From Gonatopus flavifemur (lineage: Eukaryota > Arthropoda > Insecta > Hymenoptera > Dryinidae): DNA of 64,000 bases. The notes below the pieces were generated by a model. The model did no database searches, was not told where the DNA came from, and saw nothing but the letters and a program-made list of their open reading frames with translations. A program made the position numbers and the translations under genes. Of the stretch, positions 23,877 through 34,814 are shown piece after piece (position 1 is the stretch's first letter; the number at the start of each line of letters is the position of its first letter). Where the stretch lies: the NCBI GenBank assembly GCA_018340375.1, contig JAFFJZ010000009.1:13036501-13100500 (forward strand), given 5' to 3'.

Positions 23877-24594
23877 CAGTGTAAAAAATTTTCTGAAAAT
23901 TCAGATACTGGAGTGTCTGAATTTTCAGACCCGAATTTCTAAAAGGCAAATTTAGATAAGGTTTTCTGAAAATTTAGATTTGATATCTAGAATATTATAT
24001 TTAGATACCAAGTTTATAAAAAATTAGAGAAAGTTTCTTCATGTTCATCACCAATACTTTGAAAATTAAGAACTGAATGATTTAAGAAACTTACACTGAA
24101 AACATGCGCAGAATCGGTGCGCAGTGAATCGGTTTGCATTGTTTTGTATGACGGTCAATGAACGGTAAGTAAAGGTGAGTTGCAAAATCAAATTCAATAA
24201 CATTTATTTTAATGAACAAATACTTATTGCACCAACAGTAATTACATGTTGTGCAATGTAATTTGAGCCAAATTAATTTTTAATGTGACATGAAATGTAT
24301 TGTGGGATTCGGTAAAAAAAATGTTAAAAATGTGAAGTTAACCTCTTTGCCATTGGAACAAAAATCGTCTCTGAATATGACAATCAGAAAATCTCATGAC
24401 GGTGGTATGAATAAATGATTAAAGGAAGGATGATACATTGAGATTTTTGAATTGAAAATGATGAAAAAAACATCCAATTTCTGAATCAGATGTTTTGATT
24501 TTTCGTGGATCATAAAATCAATTTCAAGTAGATTTATATTCACTGAACCACATGAACATGTAGTAATTACTGCGATTAGTTTGAAACTCAGAAA

Positions 24595-26366
24595 ATGTGG
24601 TTTAAAAAACTACATTATTTCCATTTACTTTGCCTTCAACTATTTGTAATGAAAGAGATAGAACTGTGTGCTATGGGATCAAGTCTAAATAGGGCAAGGA
24701 ACAAGCGATGAGTATGTGAAACATACAAACGTGTAATAAGTGCTCCAATGGAAAGTTTCACAAAGTATAACATTGAGTGATTTAACATGGAACAACTTAT
24801 ATAATTTCCACCAGATCCAACTGATGCCATTAATTTCTGTATTATGTTATAGTTCAGTGAAAATCAGGGTTTGTGAGATTAATATTCTGATTTATCAAAA
24901 ACCAAGAAATAAATCATTTCCAAGAGATTGATTTTCACTGAATTATAACAAAATACAGAAATTAATTCCATCAGTTTGATTTGGTGAGAATTATATAGGC
25001 AGGGTTGTATATTGCATCATGTAGGGTTACGCTTTGTGAAATGTTTCATCGATACCCTCAGTACCAGTCTTACATACTTATCGCTTGATTCTCTCATCAA
25101 TTGAACTTTTTGTTTTAGAAGACAAAACCATCTCTTTCATCACAAATAGTTGAAAAAAAGTACATGAAAAGGATAACATATTATAGTTTCATAACACTTT
25201 GAAACAATATTTTCTGGTATTTAAGGAATCAAAAATCAATCTCAATCATATTGATTCTCACTAAAGCATGAGAAAATACAGTGATTACTGCCATTAGTTT
25301 TATTTGTTAAAAATTATATAGGCAGAGTTGTATATTGCATCATGTAGGGTTACGCTTTGTGAAATGTTTCATCGATACCCTCAGTACAAGTCTTACATAC
25401 TTGTCACTGGACTTTTACACCAATTAAATGTACATCGTAGAAGACGAAACTATCTCTCTCATCACAAATAGTTGAATAAAAGTACATAAGAGTATAGAAA
25501 CGATATTCTTTTCATGTACTTTTTTTTAACTATTCGTGATGAGAGAGATGGTTATGTCTTTTACGATGTACATTTAATTGGTGTAAGAGTCCAGCGATAA
25601 GTATGTAAGACTTGTACTGAGGGTATCGATGAAACATTTCACAAAGCGTAACCCTACATGATGCAATATACAACGCTGCCTATATAATTTTTAACAAATA
25701 AAACTAATGGCAGTAATGACTGTATTTTCTTATGCTTTAGTGAGAATCAATATTATTGAGATTGATTTTTGATTCCTTGAATACCAGAAAATATTGTTTC
25801 AAAGTGTTATGAAACTATAATATGTTATCCTTTTCATGTACTTTTTTTCAACTATTTGTGATGAAAGAGATGGTTTTGTCTTCTAAAACAAAAAGTTCAA
25901 TTGATGAGAGAATCGAGCGATAAGTATGTAAGACTGGTACTGAGGGTATCGATGAAACATTTCACAAAACGTAACCCTACATGATGCAATATACAACCCT
26001 GCCTATATAATTCTCACCAAATCAAACTGATGGAATTAATTTCTGTATTTTGTTATAATTCAGTGAAAATCAATCTCTTGAAAATGATTTATTTTTTGGT
26101 TTTTAATAAATCAGAATATCAATCTCAAAAACATTGATTTTTACTGAACTATAACATAATACAGGAATTAATGGCATCAGTTGGATCTGGTAGAAATTAT
26201 ATAAGTTGTTCCATGTTGAATCACTCAATGTTATTCTTTGTGGAACTTTTCATTGGAGCATTTAGTACATGTTTCGCATACTCATCTCTTGATTCTTGCA
26301 TACTTGCATTAGACTTGGTCCCATTAGACACAATTCTATCTCTCTTATCACAAATAGTTGAAGGAA
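24595..26366. repeat. 1.7-kb palindrome made of smaller palindromes
   Basis: 24633-25496 and 25506-26364 are inverted copies around an axis near 25500, and weaker similarity reaches out to about 24595. Within each arm, related units of about 320 bp recur in both orientations. For example, a unit containing CATCATGTAGGGTTACGC occurs at 24991 and again at 25313, and TTCTGTATTATGTTATAG near 24837 mirrors CTATAACAAAATACAG-like sequence near 24945. No ORF with a family signature is present. The right arm is interrupted by a Copia element, and arm homology continues after it at about 27805-27838. Confidence 0.9.
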
Positions 26367-26371
26367 AATTG

Positions 26372-26618
26372 TGTTGGAAAGCAATCTTGGCACTTCATAT
26401 TCGTATTTATATGAAGATCAGCCATTACGGAGCATGCGCACTACATTGTAACGTGCAGCATTATATACAAAGTTCAACTACTCGTCTAAGTTGTACGGCG
26501 TGATAGAGTCGTTAATAATGTCTGCTACGAGTTGTACCTAATGTTCGATCTTTAATAAACAGTTGTTTATCATCATGACAGATGTGTTCATCACGGAATT
26601 CTTTCAATAACCTCAACA
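26372..26618 (+). repeat. Copia 5' LTR
   Basis: 247 bp, TGTTGGAAAG...CCTCAACA. AATAAA occurs at about 26552. TGGTAGCAGAGC follows at 26620-26631, the Copia-type primer-binding site (initiator-tRNA-Met-like). Confidence 0.9.
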
Positions 26619-26736
26619 GTGGTAGCAGAGCGTGGTTACAAAGGAATAAATGAGGTTTCGTTGTGGAAGGAAAAGTTTTCGAAAATTGTTCTAAGAGTGT
26701 ATAAGAAAAGTGCTCCACACGTGGTTGACAACGAAA

Positions 26737-27608
26737 ATGTCGTTGCGAGAAGAATATAATTTAGTGCCCTTCGCTGGGGAGAGTTATAGTGCCTGGGCGT
26801 TCCGCATAAAGAGTATCCTGAGGGATTGTGACGCCCTGAAAGCGGTCGAAGAAGAAAGCTTTGCCGCCAAGCAGGCAATACAACAAAGGAAAGCAAAGCA
26901 CAGGCGACATTGATAGCCGGCGTAGCGGATAGTCATCTTGAGTTTCTAAGAGAATGTAAAACGGCGTATGAGATGTTTCAAAAGCTTGAAACGAACTTCA
27001 GAAATAAAGGTATTAGAAGTGGACTCTATTTAAGAAGACAATTGTCAGAATTGAAATATGATAAAAGAAGTCCGTTGTTGAATCATTTTGTAACAATGGA
27101 TGAGATTTTCTCTCAATTAAAAGACGCCGACAGCAAAGTGACAGATGAGGAGGAAATTAATTATATTCTTCTGTCGATGCCGAAATCGTTCGAGGCAGTG
27201 GTTACCACGCTTGAGACTTCCAAAGATTTAACATTGGATTTTGTGAAAAATCGTTTATTGGGAGAAGAGGAGAAGAAGAAGTCAAGGACAAATGATAAGG
27301 AATTTGAAGTATCTTTCTCATGTTATACTTGTGGGAAGGCTGGCCATAAGAGTTTTCAATGTCGAAGAAAACAACAGAACCATTTCAATCAACCGAGAGG
27401 AAACACTACACGAAAAGAGAGGGGAAACGTTTCAAGAGGAAGAGGATGGAGGAGAACAAGAGGCGGAACGTTTTTGTCAACACAACGATTGGACGAAGAA
27501 GAAGACGCGGTAGTGTTTATGGTAAAAAAAGATTGTGAAATACAAGGTAATACAAGTAATATAATTTGGACGGTAGATTCTGGTTGCTCAGATCACCTTG
27601 TGAATAAT
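26737..27608 (+). pseudogene. gag: Copia Gag with protease start, frameshifted
   Basis: ATG 26737 opens the Gag N-terminus (L-V-P-F-A-G-E-S-Y-S-A-W). A one-base indel near 26880 shifts the frame; the rest continues from about 26890 to 27608. The middle is the helical UBN2-like Gag domain. A CCHC zinc knuckle follows (C-Y-T-C-G-K-A-G-H-K-S-F-Q-C, CX2CX4HX4C), then an Arg/Gly-rich stretch and the protease active site (W-T-V-D-S-G-C-S-D-H). The frame then runs straight into LTR sequence at the deletion point. Integrase, RT and RNase H are absent. Confidence 0.93.
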
Positions 27609-27799
27609 CGGAGCATGCGCACTACATTGTAATGTGCAGCATTATATACAAAGTTCAACTACTCGTCTAAGTTGTACGGCGTGATAGAGTCAATAATAAT
27701 GTCTGCTACAAGTTGTACCTAATGTACGATCTTCAATAAACAGTTGTTCATCATCATGACAGATGTGTTCATCACGGAATTCTTTCAATAACCTCAACA
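27609..27799 (+). repeat. Copia 3' LTR, 5'-truncated
   Basis: Aligns to 26428-26618 with 7 differences. It starts at the word CGGAGCATGCGC, fused directly to protease codons. Confidence 0.9.
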
Positions 27800-28167
27800 A
27801 ATTGAATGGAATTAAAATAGTTTTTCAAACCGGATTCTTTAATTATTCTTTATACATTCTTATAATTTTATACGTGGTAATTTGATTTCTCTTCTACCCG
27901 AATTTACGTTTCATTTTTTGGAGATATATGTTCTATGTATTAAAAAAATTGTAATGCTGCTTCCCGTAATTCTTCAATACACTGTTTTGGTAATAATCAA
28001 ATAGATAAATTTTGCGAGTTTCCATACCTTCATCATACAAGATGAAGTTATAGAGATGCATAAAATCCTATATAATGTTATCAAAACAAACGTTATAAAT
28101 GTTCCAGATAAATGTCTTCAATTTTTTTCATCTAGGAAGTGTATAATTTCCAGATACATTCCACTTG

Positions 28168-28330
28168 GGTTTTCGAGATTTCATCTACGTCACTATTCTT
28201 GGAAAAAAATCGGTAGCGATATGGTATGCGGTCTACTACCCACTACCGTAGACCGCATATTATACGTTCACCAAAGAATCTCCGGAATTAAAAATTCTGG
28301 CTCTTTAGTGACATAGATAAAATCTCGAAG
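28168..28330. repeat. Hairpin repeat, ~160 bp
   Basis: GGTATGCGGTCTAC pairs with GTAGACCGCATATTATAC across a short loop at about 28215-28262. Outer words TCGAGATTTCATCTACGTCAC and its near-complement also pair. A MITE-like foldback. Confidence 0.6.
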
Positions 28331-28439
28331 AACCATCCCTGAAATTTCGGATTTTTTTCATGAAATCAGTTCCCAGTAATTTGGTAGAAAAAACGTGCTC
28401 GCGCATGGTAACTATCGCATCCTCTTAGAATTCAATGCG

Positions 28440-28860
28440 CATCTCTCAAAATTCAGAAAAATATTCCTTACAGTTCAGAAAAATGTTTCTTACAATTGAG
28501 AGAAAATATCTTTGACTTCAGAAGACTATTGCTTCCAATTCAAACAAATATTCTCGACAATTCAGGAAAATGTTCCTTACGATTGAGAGAAAATATCTTG
28601 AAATTCAGCAGACTATTTCTTACAATTCACACGAATATTTTCGACAATTCAGAAAAATGTTTCCTACGATTGAGAGAAAACACCTTGAAATTCAGAAGAC
28701 TATTTCTTACAATTCTCACGAATATTTTCGACAATTCAGAAAAATGTTTCCTACGATTGAGAGGAAACATCTTGAAATTCAGAAGACTATTTCTTACAAT
28801 TCAAACAAATATTTTCGACAATTCAGAAAAATGTTTCTCATAACTCAGAACAGCATGTCT
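28440..28860. repeat. 87-bp tandem minisatellite
   Basis: ATTGAG recurs at 28495, 28582, 28669 and 28756, an exact 87-bp period, about 4.5 units. Because 87 is a multiple of three, two frames stay open and give 29-residue repeats (for example F-R-R-L-F-L-T-I). With two overlapping frames open and no homology, I read it as a satellite. Confidence 0.88.
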
Positions 28861-29399
28861 AAAAATTAAGAAACATGAATCTTGCATTTAATGTGAATAT
28901 GTTTGATGACTCAGGGACATGCGTTTGAAAATCCAGAAATAAGTATCTTAAAATTCAGAACAGAAATGTTTCTGAATATTCAGACTCAGTGACTGTAAAA
29001 AATTAGTCACTTCTTTCCTAATTTTCAGTCAAAATTTTTTTACAGTGTATGGAAAGGCACTCATTGGTTTTTCCCTCAATTGGAAAACTTTGTGAATGTG
29101 ATGTTCACAAAGCCTGGAACTTATTGCCTACCATCCTTTATGCCATTCCCAAATGATTCAGAAACATGTACCTGGAGAACTGTAGAATTTCAACTGTCCT
29201 GGTGGGAATGAAGCCTAGAAGCGCGACAAAAGCGTAAGCTGAAAGTAATTTGAGCGTAATAAGCGTAACGAAGGCTTATTTAGGCGTAATTTAAAAAAGA
29301 ATCCGAATATTTCCAGGCCTCATTTGTTTCAATAGCTACTTCCTTCACTTTTGGATTCTCACTAGTGCGCAGTTGTCATAACGTCAACCAGCTCTTGAA

Positions 29400-30180
29400 A
29401 AGTCTTCGGATGCAGTGGAGCTTAGACGGGAAGATCGGAATTATTATTTTCTTTCAACAGTGGAGCCCAGAATTTGATTCAGCATCCTGGGAAATCCCTA
29501 GAACCGGTTTTACATGAAACAATATAATTTTGTTCATTAGAGCCAGAATCACTATATTCACGTGTGCCATATTGGATTCGCCATCGTCAATTCGTTTTTC
29601 GACGTCAGATTTGGATTCCTCATTCTCCGAAACCCCTAGGACCCATGTTGCATACAAATCTGTCCACAAATGCGGAGCTGACTAAATTCACGTCCGTCAT
29701 CTTGGATCTGCTATCATGAATTCGGGATTTGACCCCAGATTCGAATTCAGCACCCCCGAAACCCCTAGAACCCATGTTTCATATAAATCTGTCCACAAAT
29801 GCAAAGTTGACTGAATCCACGTCCGCCATCTTGGATACACCATCTGGTACTCGTTTTTCGACGTCAGATTCGAATTTCCCACCCTTCAAAACTCCTGGGA
29901 CCCATATTTCATATGAATCTGTCCACAGATGCAAAGTTGACCAAATTCACGTACGCCATCTTATATCCGCACTCTGGAACTTGTTTTTCGACGTCAGATT
30001 CGAATTTCTCACCCTTCAAAACCCCTAGGACTCATGTTTCATATAAATCTGTCCACAAATGCAAAGTTGACTAAATTCACGTCCGCCAACTTGGATCCGC
30101 TATCATGAATTCGGGATTTGACCCCAGATTCGAATTCAGCGCCCTCGAAAACCCCTACAACCCATGTTTCATAATCATTC
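29400..30180. repeat. 130-bp tandem minisatellite
   Basis: Variants of ACCCCTAGGACCCATG recur at about 29503, 29632, 29761, 29891, 30021 and 30151, a period of 129-130 bp. Units contain CGCCATCTTGGAT and CGACGTCAGATTCGAATT. It shares words with the repeats at 48085 and 59020. ORFs across it are artefacts of the repeat. Confidence 0.88.
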
Positions 30181-30417
30181 ATCGATCCCAGCCAAGATAA
30201 CGAATATTCAAAGACTGCGGAAAAAATGAGGTATATATATATATGTATACAGCGGAGAAAATTTTCTCCGAGATCACCGATTTTTTCAGAACAAAATTTA
30301 AAAAAAAAGAAGGACTTGTCCGTTTGCAATAAGAAGAATGGTCTCGGGGGATGGGTCCGAAGAAGCTCCTCTGTAAATTTCATCCAATTTGGTCCACTCG
30401 GTCCAGAGTTATCCCTG

Positions 30418-30470
30418 GTACAGACAGACAGACGGACAGATAGACAGACAGACATACATACAGACAACCC
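30418..30470. repeat. CAGA/GACA microsatellite
   Basis: ACAGACAGACAGACGGACAG and further variants follow a GTTATCCCTGGT word. The block upstream of such a microsatellite is common near insect repeat tails, but I cannot name the element. Confidence 0.8.
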
Positions 30471-31024
30471 CACGGATCATCAATCAGTATCGCATGAAAT
30501 GAAAAACTATCCAACTTCCAATTGGATGACTCAAATATTTTAGAAGATACGGTCAGAACGTACGATAGCGGGTGCAATAGGCACTCCGTGCTGGTATACT
30601 ACGTATACCGATGAGTGCCTGGAAATGTGAGATGAATTATTGAAGATTTGAATGTGATTTATAAGGAACGGTGCATTCTATTCTTTCAGCTTCTCTAGAA
30701 GAATATCGCAAATTTGTAGTGAATTTTTTAACAACTTCGGATGATACGTTTTTTTTTCTCATCTATTGAATTTGTGTAGCTTTGTATCGGAAGAATATCG
30801 TTCTGATTGATTCTCCGTACTTCTTCAAAGTACTCAAATTCATTTGGATTTCAAAGTTAGTCGAAGTTCTGGCAGAATTTTCATCTCAAGTATCATTCAC
30901 GTTCTGTCTTCTGGTACATCACTCAAATTGGATTGTATAGGTCAGAAAAAGAAATTTTTCCTTCCTTTGGTCTTTGTTCCGAGATCTCTGACTTGTTGGC
31001 AAACATATGACTGAATTTCAACAG
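30471..31024. other. No recognised feature
   Basis: AT-rich DNA without a supported gene or repeat. Confidence 0.4.
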
Positions 31025-31032
31025 CACTAGAG

Positions 31033-31195
31033 CAGTGGCTTACTGGAGAATTTGGGGCCCCCCGCAAGTGCTAGAGACGGCTCTTCTGATCCAAAAAGAT
31101 GATGCATGTAATTCATGGGATTTTTGTTGATACTGCTCGGGGGCCCCTAACGACCGGTGGCCCCCTGCAATGCGGGGGCTTCCCCTACGCCACTG
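31033..31195. mobile_element. hAT-type MITE with 8-bp target duplication
   Basis: 163 bp, ends CAGTGGCTTACTG and CTACGCCACTG. It is flanked by CACTAGAG at 31025-31032 and 31196-31203. An 8-bp duplication and CAGTGGC termini are typical of non-autonomous hAT elements. The interior is G/C-rich (GGGGCCCCC, TGCGGGGGC), unlike its surroundings. Confidence 0.9.
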
Positions 31196-31409
31196 CACTA
31201 GAGAGAATATTCTTTAAGAGGATCTTGAGGATCTTCAAGAATTGTATAATTTCTCGTGTTCAATGAGACAATTCTACCATTTGATATTCATGTATTGAAA
31301 GTTTTGTTTTTTTGATAAGAATGATTTGGCAGTGTATGGCAGGGTACAAGAACAAATATTTTGCAAGAGGGATTCTCCATTCCAATCCTCCGTCCATGAG
31401 GCAGCTCTT

Positions 31410-31830
31410 TCAATGTTCCTTCATTTTATCAATGTACTCTTGAATGTGTTTGAACTTAACTCTTCCACCACTTTTTGTACTGTTCTTTTCAATACCTTTA
31501 TTCACAGACAAAATATTATGTCCACAGCATGCCAAATACGTTTTGACAGTCAAAATCCGCTCCGTTGTGAGCACGAAAGAATGGTATTCATGTGTCCCAG
31601 CTAAGGTCTCGGCCGAATTGAATCGACCCTGAAGGTTTTTGGCTATAATAGCATGCTTTTTTGCAGAACTGAACAAAACTTCTGTCTCGAGCAAATTTTC
31701 TTTTGCCCAATTGGAAAGTGCATTGGGAGTTAGGATTTAATTTTTTGAGGATGCTTGAAAACTCGCACTTGCTGCGAGTCTTATCAAATTACCATAAAAT
31801 TCGCCATATCGAATCGTTTTTACTACGTAG
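31410..31830 (-). pseudogene. Fragment of DDE-like transposase (second copy)
   Basis: Read on the minus strand, this matches the C-terminal part of the gene at 43692-45180. L-A-A-S-A-S-F-Q-A-S-S-K corresponds to L-A-A-R-A-S-L-Q-A-R-S-K, and F-S-S-A-K-K-H-A-I-I-A-K to F-S-S-K-T-N-H-E-I-T-A-K. A stop interrupts the frame near the N-terminal side (about 31738). Only about 130 codons remain. The long arms seen around the other copy are not present here. Confidence 0.7.
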
Positions 31831-33065
31831 CGAGCGACAAATGAATAGCAATTTTGCTTCTCGTATATCGGAACAAAAAAAAAGGATTAAACACGAGTTG
31901 GAAAACGATCATATTTCGTTATGAGGTGTGTTTGCAACAAAGAAACGATTCTTTTTTTATGTACTACTTGTTGGTCATATCAAAATTTATCAAATATACA
32001 TTGATTTTTTCAGGAAACTTTGGTACATCAAACAATAGTGATCGAAAACCTCATTGACGAGAAAAATTCAATCCCTGCAAGTATAGGTGGGTATATCATT
32101 GGAATCTGAATCGTTTATAGACACGAGTTCATAATCGAACCCAGGAAACAAAGATTTCATGAGCTCTTATTGATTCAATATTTCACTTCGGAAGTATATT
32201 CCTTGAATAACTTGATTCTAAAACATAGATGCTGGTTATCCGTTAAGGTGGCTCTTGTGCAATGGAATGAGGTTCAAAAAACGATTCAAATTTTGAAGGC
32301 ATGGGTAAGAGGAATCTAAAAAAGAAGTTTATACATATCTAGTTGGATCTAGACAGATCTCTTGAGTTCTAAGCGAATCTACATAATAGGAGTTCTTCTC
32401 GAAGAATCAAATAATATGAGTGAATAGATTTTTAATTTCCCTCATTTTGAAATGGTTTTCTGAACATCAGAAGCATTCGGGGAAAACAAGAAAAATGTAA
32501 CTAACGGTACAACCAATCATAATTTCACTTCGAAAAATTGGCTCTACCATTCGTACATTCTGCTCATATTTACTTCACTAATTCAGGAATGATAGATCAG
32601 ATCTAAATTAATCTACTCACATCTGGGAGAATCTAAAAAGATCTCAGTCATCCCATGTGTACATTTAGTGAGGTTTCTTCGAGATTTTTGGCATGAAATC
32701 ACGTTAGATCCAATCCATTTTATTCCAGGCTGTTTCTTCTCCTCAAATTATTTTCATCCCATTTCTATTTCAACATGATATCATATTTATCACATGAAAT
32801 CTGAATCATTCCTTACAGAAATTGAGGAGATTCAAATTTCGTATAACAAAGGTTAGAACTTCACGGTTTGATCGGTATTGGTCGCTTCTTTTTCAGAGGA
32901 AAATTACTTACCAATCCTTCAATGCAATAAGAATGTCACTGTATACCGCTACTGTCTGATATTTATGGAGGTATGAACAATTGCGTAGTGCCTTCAACGG
33001 GGTAATTTGAAATGAAGAGAAACATTCTATACTCATGGTTCAGCGAGTACCTGCACGGTTCTATA
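31831..33065. other. No recognised gene
   Basis: About 32285-32645 is rich in GAATCTA/AGATCT words in both orientations and may be an old MITE. The rest is unclassified AT-rich DNA. Confidence 0.4.
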
Positions 33066-34351
33066 CCAGGTGTGTAAGTATGAAACCGGAATTTTTGTAC
33101 GGAAAAAATACGTTTTTTGTGATGATATGATACAAACTAACTCATTCGAAGTATTTTCCGTCGCTATCTATACATTGTTTCCATCTTCCTGGCAATTTGT
33201 GGATTCCGCGCGAAAAGAACTGTTGCTCATTTGAGGCAAACCAGTCATCGAGCCATTTTCGCACATCTTCGTAAGAAGTAAAGCGCTGCTCAGCAAGTGC
33301 GTGTCCCATGGATGCAAACAAGTAGTAATCGGATGGGGCAAGGTCCGGTGAGTGAAGCGCGTGCTGAAGAATCTCCGAACGGGATGACTCTATCGTTTGC
33401 TGGACCTGTTTTGCTTTGTGTGCTGGTGCATTGTCATGGAGCAAAATCACCTTGTGTTGTCGTTGTTGGTATTCCGGTCGTTTTTCACGCAACACTCGAT
33501 CCAAATCGATCATCTGTTGTCGGTAGCGTTGAGTATTGACAGTTTCCCCAGGTTTCAGCAGCTCGTAGTAGATTACGCCCTTCTGATCACACCAAACACA
33601 CAGCATTGTCTTTCGTCCGTAGCGGTTTGGTCTTGCCATCGATGTTGATGGTTCACCCGGAGTAACCCATGACTTTTTGCGCTTAGGATTCTCGAAATAT
33701 ATCCACTTTTCATCGTCAGTCACAATTCGATGGAGAAATGACTTTCTTTGGAACCTGGCGAGCAGCATTTCGCATGATGTTTTGCGGTTTTCCTGCTGTC
33801 TTTCGTTGGGTTCATGTGGGACCCATTTCCCCACCTTTTGTATCTTTCCCATGGCTCTCAACCGAAGGAAGATGGCTTCTCGGGTCACCTTTAACTGATC
33901 CGCCAGTTGTTGTTGTGTTTGAGCGTCGTCTTCGTCCAACAAGGCTTGCAGGTCAGCGTCTTCAAACTTTTTCGGTGGTCTTCCACGTTCTTCGTTCCTG
34001 ACGTCAGAATCGCCACTTTTGAACCGTTTGAACCACTCGAAACACTGTGTTTTACCGAGAGCATGCTCACCAAACGCCTCCACAAGCATTCGATGCGATT
34101 CGGCTGCGGTTTTCTTCAAATGAAAATAGAAAAGTAGTGCTGTCCGCAAATCGTAATTTGTTGGCACAAAACTCGACATGTTTATCTCCAATAAACTAAT
34201 GCTACTGAATGAAACTCGTGTTATTGTGAGTTGGAAATCTTTGTCGGATATCAATACAATAACAAGACACCGCTGACGTGATGTGTCGGTAACTGTATCG
34301 ACATCTAGCGCCACCTATGGGCAAATTCCGGTTTCATACTCACACACCTGG
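33066..34351 (-). mobile_element. Full-length mariner, Mos1-like (mauritiana subfamily)
   Basis: 1286 bp, with 29-bp inverted ends starting CCAGGTGTGT that differ at one base. It is flanked by TA at 33064-33065 and 34352-34353. Length, ends and transposase match the Mos1-type mariner layout. It contains a single uninterrupted transposase gene on the minus strand. Confidence 0.95.
33142..34179 (-). CDS. Mariner transposase (DD34D), uninterrupted
   Basis: From the ATG at 34179 the ORF encodes 345 residues, the same length as Mos1 transposase as I know it. An upstream extension to 34314 is open but lies outside family homology. The N-terminal half has two HTH motifs (F-H-L-K-K-T-A-A-E-S and the region after R-G-R-P-P-K). 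The catalytic Asp residues lie in T-D-D-E-K-W, H-D-N-A-P-A-H and S-P-D-L-A-P-S-D, with 34 residues between the last two. Two signature motifs differ from the usual form: G is replaced by D before the first catalytic Asp, and W-V-P-H-E-L reads W-V-P-H-E-P. It would excise and reinsert the element at TA sites. The frame is complete, but these changes may reduce activity. Confidence 0.95.
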   Translation of the reverse strand: MSSFVPTNYDLRTALLFYFHLKKTAAESHRMLVEAFGEHALGKTQCFEWFKRFKSGDSDVRNEERGRPPKKFEDADLQALLDEDDAQTQQQLADQLKVTREAIFLRLRAMGKIQKVGKWVPHEPNERQQENRKTSCEMLLARFQRKSFLHRIVTDDEKWIYFENPKRKKSWVTPGEPSTSMARPNRYGRKTMLCVWCDQKGVIYYELLKPGETVNTQRYRQQMIDLDRVLREKRPEYQQRQHKVILLHDNAPAHKAKQVQQTIESSRSEILQHALHSPDLAPSDYYLFASMGHALAEQRFTSYEDVRKWLDDWFASNEQQFFSRGIHKLPGRWKQCIDSDGKYFE

Positions 34352-34353
34352 TA

Positions 34354-34733
34354 CAATCAGACTCCTGAAGGTTCTAAATTGCATCTTTTGAACATCCAAA
34401 ATGAAAATGACAGAAAATCCAATCTGGTATTTTTAAGTTCTAAAAATCGTGGCACAAGACCAAGTTTCGTAAATTTTCAATCTCAACTTATTGATTACGC
34501 AGGGTAATAGCGTATTCGCAAATTTCTTATACCAAACTTATCCAAGCTCAAGGGGCTCGATCAATTGGATAAGCCAACCCTGGTGAAAATGGAGCGTTCT
34601 GGGAAGAGTTACAAAGACGTTATTAGAGAGTCCTATAAGAGTAATGGAAGGGTTAATTCAGAGTATCAGAAGCCTTTCGGAGGAGTCATTTGGCGGATGT
34701 AAAGCGTGCATGAAAGTGAGCCCAAAGGAAGTA
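34354..34733. other. No recognised gene
   Basis: Contains GGAGTCATTTGGCGG at about 34680, which recurs near 35335, suggesting a diverged direct repeat. Confidence 0.4.
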
Positions 34734-34814
34734 AAAAAAAAAGAATTTGCAAAGGGGAATCGAACCAAGAACTTCTGAACTCAGGAGAAAGTCCTTTACC
34801 GCTGGGCTAACATC
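34734..34814 (-). ncRNA. tRNA-like Pol III module 2
   Basis: On the minus strand, TTAGCCCAGCGGTAAAGGAC fits an A box. GGTTCGATTCC is a perfect B box (34756-34766). A T-run follows (34734-34742) and would terminate Pol III. The anticodon arm is not convincing, so I call it tRNA-like. Confidence 0.5.

Larger units (their letters stand above)
26372..27799 (+). mobile_element. Copia LTR element with pol deleted
   Basis: The 5' LTR is 26372-26618 (TGTTGG...CAACA). The 3' LTR is 27609-27799 and lacks the first 56 bases. Flanking AATTG repeats (26367-26371 and 27800-27804) are a 5-bp target-site duplication. The LTRs differ at 7 of 191 aligned bases. Only gag and the start of protease remain between them; the rest of pol and the 3' LTR start were lost in one deletion. 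Confidence 0.92.
23877..29047. mobile_element. Composite CACTGTA-type element, expanded by insertions
   Basis: The left end CAGTGTAAAAAATTTT and right end AATTTTTTTACAGTG are inverted, each next to TA (23875-23876 and 29048-29049). Both ends carry the word CTGAATTTTCAG or close variants just inside. The termini resemble the 250-bp MITEs at 19438 and 51998. Its size of 5.2 kb comes from a palindrome, a Copia element and a minisatellite inside. Treating this as one element is an inference. Confidence 0.45.

Noticed and set aside
28440..28860. Regular repeats resembling a CRISPR array
   Set aside because: Units are contiguous 87-bp tandem copies with no unique spacers, in eukaryotic DNA.
30039..30577. 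ORFs with repeated C-L-S-V
   Set aside because: They read through the CAGA/GACA microsatellite.
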